Origin: Bifidobacterium catenulatum DSM 16992 = JCM 1194 = LMG 11043
Lineage (GTDB): Bacteria; Actinomycetota; Actinomycetes; Actinomycetales; Bifidobacteriaceae
Assembly (NCBI RefSeq): GCF_001025195.1
Contig: NZ_AP012325.1
Coordinates: 558,001 to 622,000, forward strand
DNA length: 64,000 bases
Reading direction: 5' to 3'
The notes below the pieces were generated by a model. That model did no database searches and was not told where the DNA came from. It worked only from the letters and a program-made list of their open reading frames with translations. The position numbers were made by a program, and so were the translations under genes. How positions within the stretch are numbered: the stretch's first letter is position 1; each line of letters starts with the position of its first letter. Positions 36,824 to 45,629 of the stretch are shown here, one piece after another.

Positions 36824-38947
36824 ATGTCCCAAACCCTCACATGGAATGCGGGCCCGGTGTCCATGGCGTTCGAATACGCGGATGGCCAGCCTGTTGTTAT
36901 GCGCGCTCTTGAAATTAATGGTGTCAGTGTGCAATTCCCCGAAAGCACTCCGATTGCGGAGGTCATGACCACCGACACAGGTCACATGATTTCCTGTAAC
37001 AAACTTACGCATACCGTTATCGGGCGAGAACTGCGCTATAGCAGCCATCAGACCAACACCACTGGGTATCGCAGCGAGTTGAAGATCGTGCTGGAAGATG
37101 AAGATCGCGATCTCGAAGTGGCTGTCCGCTACAGCGTTGACGAGCGCTCGCCGATGGTGCAGACCGATGTGACCGTCACCAATATGGGGCTTGAGCCGGT
37201 GCTGCTCGATTCTGTTACCAGCTGGAGCAGCACATTTGGCATTCCGGCAAATGCCGATGAAGGCACCGAATCCGGTTTGGAACATTGGGACTTGCTCGAA
37301 GGGCGTTTCGATTGGCTCGCCGAGGGACGGTGGAGCCGTAAGAGTCTGCGCGAACTGCTGCCGGCCATCGGCCAGGAACTTACCAATGTCGATCCAAGGC
37401 AAAGCCATCAGGTCGTATCCACCGGCACCTGGTCCACCGGCACCAATGTGCCCCTGGCCATTCTCGAATCCAAAGCAATGAAGCTGGCATGGCTGTTCCA
37501 GATAGAGCACAACGGTGCTTGGCGCTGGGACGTGCAGGACAACACCGCGGACGGCTGCGTGGCACTGTCCGGCCCGACCAACGAGAACCATGCATGGTTC
37601 AAAGAACTGCATTTGGGGGAATCGTTCACCACTGTTCCGGCATCCTTCACCATCGCCCACGAATTCGACGGCGTAATCGCCAACGTTACCGACTATCGCC
37701 GCGAAGTGCGCTCGCCGCACGTCGACAACGTCGAACCGAGCGTGGTGTTCAACGACTACATGAACACCATCTATGGCGATCCGACCACCGAGAAGGAGCT
37801 GCCGCTGATCGAAGCCGCAGGTAAGGCGGGCATCGAGATCTTCGTCATCGACTGTGGTTGGTACGACGATACCGGCAATTGGTGGCCGTCTGTCGGCGAG
37901 TGGATGCCGTCCAAGACCCGCTTCCCTGGTGAGAAGGGCATTGTCGAAGTCATCGACGCCATCAAGGACGCCGGCATGATTCCGGGCATCTGGATCGAGC
38001 CGGAGGTCATCGGCGTGAAGTCACCCATGGCGCAGAAGCTGCCGGATTCCGCGTTCTTCCAGCGGCATGGAAAACGCGTGGTGGAGCAGGAACGCTATCT
38101 GCTTGACTTGCGCGATCCAGCGGCGCGTAGGCATCTCGATTCGGTAATCGACCGTTTGGTCGGCGAATACGGCATTGGTTACTTCAAGTTTGATTACAAT
38201 GTCTCTCCAGGTGCTGGCACCGATTATGACGCCGACGCCCCCGGTGCCGGTCTGCTCGGTCATAACCGTGCTTACAGCGATTGGATTGATGGTTTGCGGG
38301 AGCGCTACCCAGATGTGATTCTGGAGAACTGCTCGTCCGGCGGCATGCGTGAGGATTTCGCGCAGACATCCCGCTTTCAGGTGCAATCCACGTCCGATCA
38401 GCAGGATTTCCGTCTGTACCCGGTCATCGCTGCGGCCTCGCCGATGATGGTATTGCCTGAACAAGCCGCCAGCTGGGCGTACCCGCAATCCGATATGGGG
38501 GCCGAAGAAACCGCATTCAACATCAACACCACATTCTTAGGGCGGTTCTTCCTGTCTGGGTACCTGAACCGCATGAACGAGCGGCAACTCGCCTGGGTAC
38601 AGGAAGGCGTGAACGCCTACAAGAAGCATGTGCAGCCGGTGATCGGTGAATCCAAGCCGTTCTGGCCGATGGGACTGCCTGGCTGGAACGATAAGGTGCT
38701 TGCGCTTGGCCTGGATGCCGGCGATCGTGCGCTGGCCACGGTGTGGAGTCGTGACAGTGAGGGTGGCGACGTGCGTCTGCATCTTGATCGTTGGACTGGG
38801 CGTGCCGGTGAGGTTTCCGCAGTGTATCCGGTTGATGGGTATGCGCAGTGGCCAGTCCACTGGGATGCCGCATCCGGAGAGCTTGTGGTTACCGTTCCGT
38901 CCGATGGCGGCTATGTGTCTCGAACATTCGAGGTGAATTTCAACTGA
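36824..38947 (+). CDS. GH36 alpha-galactosidase (possibly beta-L-arabinopyranosidase)
   Basis: This retaining GH36 enzyme has 707 residues and no signal peptide, so it is cytoplasmic. The nucleophile is Asp457 in YFKFDYN and the acid/base is Asp525 in STSDQQD. The barrel entry is IFVIDCGWYDD and the LENCSSGGMRED block contacts the sugar. ATG 36824 (or 36821) follows TGGAGA. It cleaves terminal alpha-galactosides. Because beta-L-arabinopyranose has the same ring configuration minus C6, it may also or instead cleave beta-L-arabinopyranosides. The GH39 neighbour, whose known relatives release Gal- or Arap-capped arabinose, makes such a disaccharide a plausible natural substrate. Confidence 0.9.
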   Translation: MSQTLTWNAGPVSMAFEYADGQPVVMRALEINGVSVQFPESTPIAEVMTTDTGHMISCNKLTHTVIGRELRYSSHQTNTTGYRSELKIVLEDEDRDLEVAVRYSVDERSPMVQTDVTVTNMGLEPVLLDSVTSWSSTFGIPANADEGTESGLEHWDLLEGRFDWLAEGRWSRKSLRELLPAIGQELTNVDPRQSHQVVSTGTWSTGTNVPLAILESKAMKLAWLFQIEHNGAWRWDVQDNTADGCVALSGPTNENHAWFKELHLGESFTTVPASFTIAHEFDGVIANVTDYRREVRSPHVDNVEPSVVFNDYMNTIYGDPTTEKELPLIEAAGKAGIEIFVIDCGWYDDTGNWWPSVGEWMPSKTRFPGEKGIVEVIDAIKDAGMIPGIWIEPEVIGVKSPMAQKLPDSAFFQRHGKRVVEQERYLLDLRDPAARRHLDSVIDRLVGEYGIGYFKFDYNVSPGAGTDYDADAPGAGLLGHNRAYSDWIDGLRERYPDVILENCSSGGMREDFAQTSRFQVQSTSDQQDFRLYPVIAAASPMMVLPEQAASWAYPQSDMGAEETAFNINTTFLGRFFLSGYLNRMNERQLAWVQEGVNAYKKHVQPVIGESKPFWPMGLPGWNDKVLALGLDAGDRALATVWSRDSEGGDVRLHLDRWTGRAGEVSAVYPVDGYAQWPVHWDAASGELVVTVPSDGGYVSRTFEVNFN

Positions 38948-38974
38948 TACTTTCCTTTCCCTTCCTTCCCCGAT

Positions 38975-39019
38975 GAGGCGTCTGCAATGCACGGTCATGG
39001 CATTGCAGACGCCTCTTTT
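38975..39019. terminator. Bidirectional terminator
   Basis: GAGGCGTCTGCAATG and its complement flank an approximately 11-base loop and end in TTTT. It lies between GH36 and the convergent lacI-type gene. Confidence 0.9.
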
Positions 39020-39031
39020 GCGAATGAGAAA

Positions 39032-40033
39032 TTATGCCGTTGTTGATTTTCTTACTATCAACGAGCAGCCGATATATGTCGTGCCATGGTGAGGATTGCC
39101 ATTGATGGCGTCCAGCAGATGCCGGGCGGCGCGTCTGCCGATTTCCTGCAGATTGTTGTCGAACGAGGTGATCGGCACGCGGCATTCGGTGGCGGTGACC
39201 TGCCAATTGTCATGACCGATAACCGCGATATCCTCTGGCACACGTATACCTTGGGCGAGCAGTGTCTCGATGACTCCGCGTGCAAGCATGTCGTTGAGGC
39301 AGTAGATGCCGTCGATGCGAACGCCTTTGCTAAGCAACAACTGTGCGGCTGTGCGTCCCCATGACTCATGCCAGTTGCCGTAGCAGACTGGTGCCGCCAG
39401 TTGAAGGCCGCTTTGTTTTAGTGCCTTACGGGCTCCGGCAAGCCGATCTTTGGTGGCTGTATAGTGCTCCGGTCCTGAGACAATGGCGATATGCCGTCGA
39501 CCACGTAACAGTAAATGATCAATGGCCATTGCGCCGGCTGCGACATTGTCACATGTCACCGAGCAGTCTTCGGGATTGTTGGATGGGGCGTAAGCGTATA
39601 CGATTGGGATTCCCAATGCGGTATTTGGCTTCAACGGCGGTCTGCTATCTGTTTCCCCACCAAGCATGAGCAGCCCGTCAACTCGTCTTGCCGCCAATTG
39701 ATCGATATGCGCCCGTTCGAGTTTTGGATCGCCTCTGGAATTGGTAAGCAGCACGGCGTGATTGGTGCTGCCCAGGGTGTTTTCCGCGCCGATAAGCGCT
39801 GGATTGGAGAATCTGCCTTCAAGGTCAGAGGTCACCAGACCGATGAGTCCGGTTTTGCAACGTGGTGTCTGAACATTGGCTGTTTTGACATACCCAAGCT
39901 CATCGGCTGTTTTGAGAATAAGTCTTCGTGTATGTGCGGAGAGCTGACCTGTGTCGTTCAAAGCCTTGGAAACAGTGGCCTTCGATACGTGTGCGGCGGC
40001 TGCGATGTCGTCTAGTGTGATGCGTTTAGTCAT
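39032..40033 (-). CDS. LacI-family transcriptional regulator
   Basis: This DNA-binding repressor has 333 residues. The N-terminal helix-turn-helix is ITLDDIAAAAHVSKATVSKA (about 5-24), then the hinge helix near residues 46-58. The periplasmic-binding-protein-like effector domain follows with GHDNWQVT and a conserved dimer interface. Members bind a sugar and release a CG-centred palindrome. The palindrome GGAAACGTTTCC starts 13 bases upstream of its own start codon, and the same sequence lies before the MFS transporter at 49165. Autoregulation and control of the arabinogalactan locus are inferred. Confidence 0.92.
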   Translation of the reverse strand: MTKRITLDDIAAAAHVSKATVSKALNDTGQLSAHTRRLILKTADELGYVKTANVQTPRCKTGLIGLVTSDLEGRFSNPALIGAENTLGSTNHAVLLTNSRGDPKLERAHIDQLAARRVDGLLMLGGETDSRPPLKPNTALGIPIVYAYAPSNNPEDCSVTCDNVAAGAMAIDHLLLRGRRHIAIVSGPEHYTATKDRLAGARKALKQSGLQLAAPVCYGNWHESWGRTAAQLLLSKGVRIDGIYCLNDMLARGVIETLLAQGIRVPEDIAVIGHDNWQVTATECRVPITSFDNNLQEIGRRAARHLLDAINGNPHHGTTYIGCSLIVRKSTTA

Positions 40034-40045
40034 GGGGCAATTCTA

Positions 40046-40057
40046 GGAAACGTTTCC
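40046..40057. promoter_or_regulatory. LacI-type operator GGAAACGTTTCC
   Basis: A perfect 12-base CG-centred palindrome between the divergent regulator gene and the ABC transporter operon. An identical copy lies at 49025-49036. It is the classical form of LacI-family binding sites. Confidence 0.75.
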
Positions 40058-40181
40058 GTGTCGTGCAAATACCGCACATGGAAGCATGTGCGTTTTTTAT
40101 TGTTGAAGTCAACAGCAACAAGCCACTTCCTCAAAGTTGAGTTTCAAAGATGAGAGTGGTACTGGAAGAAAGGAAATATCA

Positions 40182-41432
40182 ATGAACACGAATGCCAAGC
40201 GTACTGTTATGCGTCTTGTGGCCGGTGTTGCGGCTGTTGCGACGCTGATGGGCACCGCAGCCTGCGGTTCTTCGAACAGCTCTTCGAGTGATGACAACAC
40301 GTTAACTGTTTCCTACTGGGACGACGAGATGCAGCCCATCAAGGATTTCATCAAGGCTAATCCGGATATCAAAGTCAAGCAGATTCGCGTTCCTGGAGAC
40401 GACTACAACACCAAACTCAATCAGATGATTGTTGGCGGTACCGCTCCGGACGTCATGCTGACCCAGGAAGCGGATTACGTTCGCTTCGCTAAGAACGGTG
40501 TGACCATGAAGCTTGATGACAAGCTGAAGGATCTGGGCATCGACAAGAGCGATTTCCAGCCGGCCGTCACTGATATCGCCAACCAAGTGGACGGTTACTA
40601 CGGATTCCCGCAAGGCTTCGCCACCGAAATCATGTACTACAACAAAGATATGTTCGATGCCGCTGGCGTCGCGTATCCGACCGATGACTGGACCTGGGAC
40701 GACTACACCGCCGCAGCTGAGAAGCTGACCAAGGCCGATGGATCCCAGTACGGTTCCGACTCCCCAACCTTCAACGGCGTATGGTACTCCCTGATCGGCG
40801 CCGCCGGTGACAAGGTGGTCGACAATGGCAAGCTCTCTTTCGGTAATGGTTTGAAGAAGACCCTCGAATTCCAGAAGAATCTTGTGGACAACAAGTGGCA
40901 GCCGCAGCCGGCTTCCGGTTCTAAGGTTTCTGATATGTTCGCGGCCGGTAAAGCAGCAATGACCTTGGGTGGGACCTGGCTGGTTAGCACCTACAAGGAT
41001 GTTGACTTCAAGTGGGATATCGCCACGATTCCAACCGCTCCTGGCGCCAAGAAGTACAACTCACTGCACACCTCTTTCTGGGCCATCAACGCCAAGACCA
41101 AGCATTCTGCAGCTGCAGAGAAGCTGGTCAAGTTCCTGATGAGCAAGGAAGGCCAGAAGTCGATGTCCCAGAGCCTGGGCAATACTCCTGCCTTCCAGTC
41201 CATGATGGCTGACGGCTACTACAAGGTGCAGGGTAAGAACGGCCCGAGCAACTGGAGTAGCCTGGAAGCCTCTGCTAAGGAAGCAAAGCTTGGATACACG
41301 CTGGTGGCCTCAACTCCAACATTCAACCTGTATGACCAGTTCAATGCATATGTTCTTGGCCAGACTTCGTTGAGTGAAGTGACTGGGACACAAGTGGCCA
41401 AGGCCAATAAGGAAATTACCGACGCGCAATAA
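40182..41432 (+). CDS. Sugar ABC transporter substrate-binding lipoprotein
   Basis: This is a family 1 solute-binding lipoprotein, 416 residues, first gene of the arabinogalactan transporter operon. The lipobox is TAAC near residue 30, followed by a Ser-rich linker and the core TVSYWDDEMQPIKDFIKANPD. ATG 40182 has GAAAGGA upstream. The operator at 40046 and divergent regulator suggest induction by the imported sugar. Two permeases follow after a strong hairpin. No ATPase is in the operon, so a shared MsmK-type ATPase elsewhere must energise it, as is common in bifidobacteria. Confidence 0.9.
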   Translation: MNTNAKRTVMRLVAGVAAVATLMGTAACGSSNSSSSDDNTLTVSYWDDEMQPIKDFIKANPDIKVKQIRVPGDDYNTKLNQMIVGGTAPDVMLTQEADYVRFAKNGVTMKLDDKLKDLGIDKSDFQPAVTDIANQVDGYYGFPQGFATEIMYYNKDMFDAAGVAYPTDDWTWDDYTAAAEKLTKADGSQYGSDSPTFNGVWYSLIGAAGDKVVDNGKLSFGNGLKKTLEFQKNLVDNKWQPQPASGSKVSDMFAAGKAAMTLGGTWLVSTYKDVDFKWDIATIPTAPGAKKYNSLHTSFWAINAKTKHSAAAEKLVKFLMSKEGQKSMSQSLGNTPAFQSMMADGYYKVQGKNGPSNWSSLEASAKEAKLGYTLVASTPTFNLYDQFNAYVLGQTSLSEVTGTQVAKANKEITDAQ

Positions 41433-41476
41433 GGAGGCAAGCCTATAGAGCAATATCAATCTACTTTTTTTGTTTC

Positions 41477-41523
41477 TTGATTGGCGGCTCTCATGACTTC
41501 CAGTAATGGGAGCCGCCAATCAA
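41477..41523 (+). repeat. Intra-operon hairpin between binding protein and permease genes
   Basis: TTGATTGGCGGCTC and its exact complement GAGCCGCCAATCAA flank a 19-base loop. It has no proper T tract behind it, so it is probably a partial terminator or 3' stabiliser that keeps binding-protein transcript above permease transcript. Confidence 0.75.
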
Positions 41524-41581
41524 TCTCCAAGCAGTATACGTATCGTAACCAACCATTTCCCAATCGCAGAGGGGCATTCAA

Positions 41582-42487
41582 ATGTCAATCTCCAAGAAAA
41601 CCGCGAAGTCTTCGGGCAAGATGCGCTCGGATGCGGGAGCAGCATGGGGTTTCCTCAGCCCCTGGATCATCGGATTCCTCATTTTCAGCGCTTTTCCGTT
41701 GGCTTTCAGCTTTTATCTGAGTCTTACCAAGTGGAATCTGATGGGAGACCCGCAATTTGTGGGCCTGCAGAATTACAAGGACATGCTTTCGAGCAACGGC
41801 GAGCTCGGGCAGACCTTGTTGGCAACAGCGATCTTCACCGTTATCAACGTGTCGGTGTCTATCCTCTTTTCCCTGCTGCTCGCTATTCTGCTTAATTTCA
41901 AGGTACGTTTCAGAGGACTGTTCCAGTTCTTCTACTACGTACCGACCATCATGCCGTCCGTGGTCATGGCGGGATGCTTGGTTCTGATGTTCAACCCGCA
42001 GCTGGGCATCATCAATTATGTACTGAAATCGATGGGTGTGCAGAACCCTCCGAACTGGTCCGGTAGCCAGACTTTTGTGTGGGTGCTTGTAGCCGTTGCC
42101 TCGGTATTCACCTTCCAGACCGGCCAGCAGATGCTTGTCTTTTCCGCAGCGCTCAAAGATGTGCCGCAGGAACTGTATGAGGCCGCAGCGCTTGACGGCG
42201 CAGGCGCATGGAAGCGCTTCGTCAATGTCACCATCCCGGGCATTGCTCCAATGATGCTGTTCAATGTCGTTTCTTGCACGGTCAATTCGTTCAACAGCGC
42301 GTTCTCGCTGCTGTACCCGTTGACTGGCGGCGGTCCAGGCAACGCCACCAAGGTCATCGGCCTGTTGATCTACGACAAGGCATTCAAGAGCTTCAATATG
42401 GGTCAGGCTTCGGCTCTTGCGGTGATTCTGTTCATCATCGTCGGCGTGATCAGCGCTCTGCAGTTCAAGCTTATGGATCGTCAGTAA
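41582..42487 (+). CDS. Sugar ABC transporter permease (UgpA/LacF type)
   Basis: This is the first membrane subunit of the arabinogalactan-locus importer, 301 residues with six helices. The N-terminal block GAAWGFLSPWIIGFLIF is typical. The EAA loop is EAAALDGAGAWKRFV (about residue 201). GAGGGG precedes ATG 41582. It lies between the binding protein and the second permease with 14 bases to the latter. The MalF-like N-terminal periplasmic domain is absent. Confidence 0.9.
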   Translation: MSISKKTAKSSGKMRSDAGAAWGFLSPWIIGFLIFSAFPLAFSFYLSLTKWNLMGDPQFVGLQNYKDMLSSNGELGQTLLATAIFTVINVSVSILFSLLLAILLNFKVRFRGLFQFFYYVPTIMPSVVMAGCLVLMFNPQLGIINYVLKSMGVQNPPNWSGSQTFVWVLVAVASVFTFQTGQQMLVFSAALKDVPQELYEAAALDGAGAWKRFVNVTIPGIAPMMLFNVVSCTVNSFNSAFSLLYPLTGGGPGNATKVIGLLIYDKAFKSFNMGQASALAVILFIIVGVISALQFKLMDRQ

Positions 42488-42501
42488 AAGGAGACACGAA
42501 A

Positions 42502-43350
42502 ATGGAACTGCATACTCCGAAATATGTGAAAGTCCTACAGTATGTCGTGATGATCATCATGGCACTGTTCATGTTCTTCCCGATTTATTGGATTTTCGTT
42601 AACTCTTTGAAAACCATTACCGGCATTTCGGCATGGCCTCCGGAGTTCTTCCCGAAGGATCCGCAATGGGGTAACTATGTCAAGGTGCTAGAAAATCCCA
42701 ATACTATTCTGTACTTGCGCAACACTTTGATTCTTGTAGTGCTGAACACTGTCGGTACACTGCTGACCAGCTCCATCGTTGCCTATCCGCTGGCTCGTAT
42801 GAACTTCAAGGGGCGTGGTGTTGTATTCGCCATCATCTTGGCGACCATGATGGTGCCGTCCGCGGCACTGGTCATTCCGCAGTACCTCCTGTTCCGCAAC
42901 TTCGGTATGTTGGACTCCTTCTGGCCGCTGATCCTCCCGAGCTTCTTCGCTCAGCCGTACAACGTCTTCCTTTTCCGGCAGTTCTTCGTTTCGATACCTG
43001 ATTCAATCGATGAAGCCGCAATGCTGGATGGATGCAGCCGTTGGCAGGCATTCTGGAAAGTCATCGTGCCGCTCGGTAAACCGATTTTCATTACCGTCGG
43101 CATCATGTCTGTCAGCTTCTGGTGGAACGAACTGTTCTCTCCGCTGGTATACATCAACTCCGAAGACCTCAAGCCGCTGACTTTGGGTGTTCTCACATCC
43201 TTTGTCGAGACCTCGGCAGGTGCTTCTAAGACTATGTGGAACCTGCAGATGGCGTTCTCCATGCTGATGATCATTCCTCCCGCGCTGCTGTACATCTGCT
43301 GCTCGAAGTACATCACCGAAGGCATCAAGACCAGCGGCATGAAGGACTGA
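42502..43350 (+). CDS. Sugar ABC transporter permease (UgpE/LacG type)
   Basis: This is the second membrane subunit, 282 residues. The EAA loop is EAAMLDGCSRWQAFW. The N-terminal helix runs MIIMALFMFFPIYWIFVNS. AAAAGGAGA precedes ATG 42502. It is followed 45 bases on by the GH127 gene, so the imported sugar is delivered to that enzyme. It pairs with the permease directly upstream. Confidence 0.9.
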   Translation: MELHTPKYVKVLQYVVMIIMALFMFFPIYWIFVNSLKTITGISAWPPEFFPKDPQWGNYVKVLENPNTILYLRNTLILVVLNTVGTLLTSSIVAYPLARMNFKGRGVVFAIILATMMVPSAALVIPQYLLFRNFGMLDSFWPLILPSFFAQPYNVFLFRQFFVSIPDSIDEAAMLDGCSRWQAFWKVIVPLGKPIFITVGIMSVSFWWNELFSPLVYINSEDLKPLTLGVLTSFVETSAGASKTMWNLQMAFSMLMIIPPALLYICCSKYITEGIKTSGMKD

Positions 43351-43395
43351 CATTTCTTCGCACCAAGTTTTCTAACCAACAACAAAGGAATCGAA

Positions 43396-45378
43396 ATGAC
43401 TAACCAAGCCCAGGCTCTGAATGTGAATATCACGTCACGTTTCTGGACTCGATACCTCAATATGACCGTCGAAAACGCGCTGCCATACCAGTGGCGTGCG
43501 CTGAACGACGAAGTGCCCGTCGATGTGCCGGAAGGCGCGGCATGGGGCGAGAACGGCAGTCAGTTCAGCCACTCGCTTCGTAATCTACGTATCGCCGCAG
43601 GCCGCGAGGAAGGCGTGTTCTCCGGCCAGCCGTTCCAGGACACCGACGTATCGAAGTGGCTTGAGGCCGCCAGCTATGCGCTGCGCCGCAAGAACGCCGG
43701 TCTGAACGTCGACGAGCTCGAAGCCCACGTGAACGAGGCCATCGAACTGTTCGAAGGCGCTCAGGACGAAGATGGGTACCTCGACACCAAGTTCGAGCTG
43801 GATCTACCTGCCGAGAAGCGCTTCAAAGGCTTGCGCTGGAGCCATGAGCTCTACACCATGGGCCATTTCATCGAAGCCGCCGTGGCCCATTACGAGGTCA
43901 CCGGCTCCAAGCGTGCCCTGGACATCGCCGAACGCGTGGCGAATTGCATCGGCCATAACTTCGGTGATGGCGAAGGCCAGGTGCACGGCCCGGACGGGCA
44001 CCCGGAAATTGAGCTTGCCCTGGCTCGCCTGTACGAGGCGACCGGCGAACGCCGCTGGCTCGATCTGGCCGCATGGTTCATCCGCGTGCGCGGCACCGAC
44101 CCGGAGTTCTTCGACGAGCAGGACGCCGCCGGCGGTCCGCAGTTCTACACCGACCTGCACATGCCGCTCAAGTACTTCGTGCAGGACGAGCCGATCCTCG
44201 ACAAGCAGCATGCCGAAGGCCACGCCGTGCGCCTGCTGTACTTGGCCGCCGCCGTCTCCAAGGTTGGCCGTCTGCTGAACGACCAGAAGATGCTCGACAC
44301 CGCCGAGCGTCTGTGGACCAACATCGTCAAGCACCGCATGTACATCACCGGCGCCGTTGGCTCCTGCCAGGTCGGCGAATCCTTTAGCTTTGACGATGAT
44401 CTGCCGAACGACTTGGTGTATGGAGAGACCTGCGCATCCGTCGCCATGCTGTTCTACGGCAAGTCCCTGATGGAGACCAAACCGCGCGGCTCCGTGGCCG
44501 ACGTGATGGAGAAGGAACTGTTCAACGGCGTGCTTTCCGGTGTACAGCTGGACGGCACCCGCTACTTCTACGTCAACCCGCTGGAAGCCGATCCCGCAGC
44601 GTCGAAGGGCAACCCAACCAAGGCGCATATTCTTACCCGCCGCGCCGGCTGGTTCGACTGCGCCTGCTGCCCGGCCAACCTGGGCCGTCTAATCACATCC
44701 CTCGACCAGTACCTGTACACGGTTTCGAATGACGGCAAGACGGTGTACGCCCACCAGTTCGTGGCCAACAAGACCGAATTCGAAGATGGCTTCACCATCG
44801 AGCAGACCCAAGCCGGTGACGAATACCCGTGGAGCGGCGACATCACCTTCCACGTGTCCAACCCGAATGGCCTGGACAAGAAGGTGGCCGTCCGCATTCC
44901 GCAGTGGTCCAAGGACTATACGCTGGAAGTCAACGGCGAAGCCGTCGAGCTCCCGGTGGTCGATGGTTTCGTGACCGTCGATGCCTCCGCCGCTGACACC
45001 GAAATCCATTTGGTGCTCGACATGTCCGTGCGTCGCGTTCGTGCCTCGCTGCGTGTGCGTGCCGACATCGGCAAGCTGGCCGTGGCCCGTGGCCCGATCG
45101 TGTTCTGCATGGAACAGGTCGACAACGAAGGCCCGCTGTGGCTGGATGGCATGAGCGCGGATGCCAACGTGTCCGAGTCTTACGAACCGGATCTGCTGGA
45201 TGGCGTCGAGGTGCTCAAGGTCAAGGGCAGCCGCTTGGAATCCCCGACCGACGACCAGTACCGTGCCGTGGATGCACCGCTTACGGAGCGTGAGGAAACC
45301 CTCACCATGATTCCGTACTATGCATGGTGCAACCGCGCCGAAGGCCAGATGCAGGTCTGGGTCCGCGAAACCAAATAG
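43396..45378 (+). CDS. GH127 beta-L-arabinofuranosidase homologue
   Basis: This 660-residue protein is close in sequence and length to bifidobacterial HypBA1 (658 residues), which removes beta-L-arabinofuranosyl units. The zinc-thiolate active site is intact: Glu344 and Cys346 in YGETCASVAM, Cys424 and Cys425 in FDCACCPAN, with Cys424 the expected nucleophile. The alpha/alpha barrel comes first, followed by beta-sandwich domains from about residue 440. There is no signal peptide. AAAGGA precedes the ATG. It is last in the ABC operon and shares its control. GH127 also contains other specificities, so the exact substrate is inferred. Confidence 0.9.
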   Translation: MTNQAQALNVNITSRFWTRYLNMTVENALPYQWRALNDEVPVDVPEGAAWGENGSQFSHSLRNLRIAAGREEGVFSGQPFQDTDVSKWLEAASYALRRKNAGLNVDELEAHVNEAIELFEGAQDEDGYLDTKFELDLPAEKRFKGLRWSHELYTMGHFIEAAVAHYEVTGSKRALDIAERVANCIGHNFGDGEGQVHGPDGHPEIELALARLYEATGERRWLDLAAWFIRVRGTDPEFFDEQDAAGGPQFYTDLHMPLKYFVQDEPILDKQHAEGHAVRLLYLAAAVSKVGRLLNDQKMLDTAERLWTNIVKHRMYITGAVGSCQVGESFSFDDDLPNDLVYGETCASVAMLFYGKSLMETKPRGSVADVMEKELFNGVLSGVQLDGTRYFYVNPLEADPAASKGNPTKAHILTRRAGWFDCACCPANLGRLITSLDQYLYTVSNDGKTVYAHQFVANKTEFEDGFTIEQTQAGDEYPWSGDITFHVSNPNGLDKKVAVRIPQWSKDYTLEVNGEAVELPVVDGFVTVDASAADTEIHLVLDMSVRRVRASLRVRADIGKLAVARGPIVFCMEQVDNEGPLWLDGMSADANVSESYEPDLLDGVEVLKVKGSRLESPTDDQYRAVDAPLTEREETLTMIPYYAWCNRAEGQMQVWVRETK

Positions 45379-45386
45379 CATCGCAT

Positions 45387-45424
45387 AATCGTGTCCCTGC
45401 TCAAGATGGAGCAGGGGCACGATT
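45387..45424 (+). terminator. Rho-independent terminator
   Basis: AATCGTGTCCCTGCTC and GAGCAGGGGCACGATT form a stem with one G-T pair and a 6-base loop behind the GH127 gene. Confidence 0.82.
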
Positions 45425-45566
45425 GCTCTTCTTTTAAACTCTCTACAGCTTGTTCTTGTCGGCTTGAACGCGGCGATGTTGCTTCGGATTTTTGCCGACC
45501 GATATGAGAAATCGCCAAACATGGGTGATGTATATGGCAGGGCAGGACGCTCATATGCCTAACAGA

Positions 45567-45584
45567 ATTTGCAACGTTGCAAAT
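45567..45584. promoter_or_regulatory. LacI-type operator ATTTGCAACGTTGCAAAT
   Basis: An 18-base perfect CG-centred palindrome 45 bases upstream of the GH39 start. Its arms differ from GGAAACGTTTCC, so it probably binds another LacI-family regulator, one not encoded in this window. Confidence 0.7.
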
Positions 45585-45629
45585 CCCGAAACAGACGGGC
45601 GACGTTGCCATAGAAGAAAAGGAGAAACC

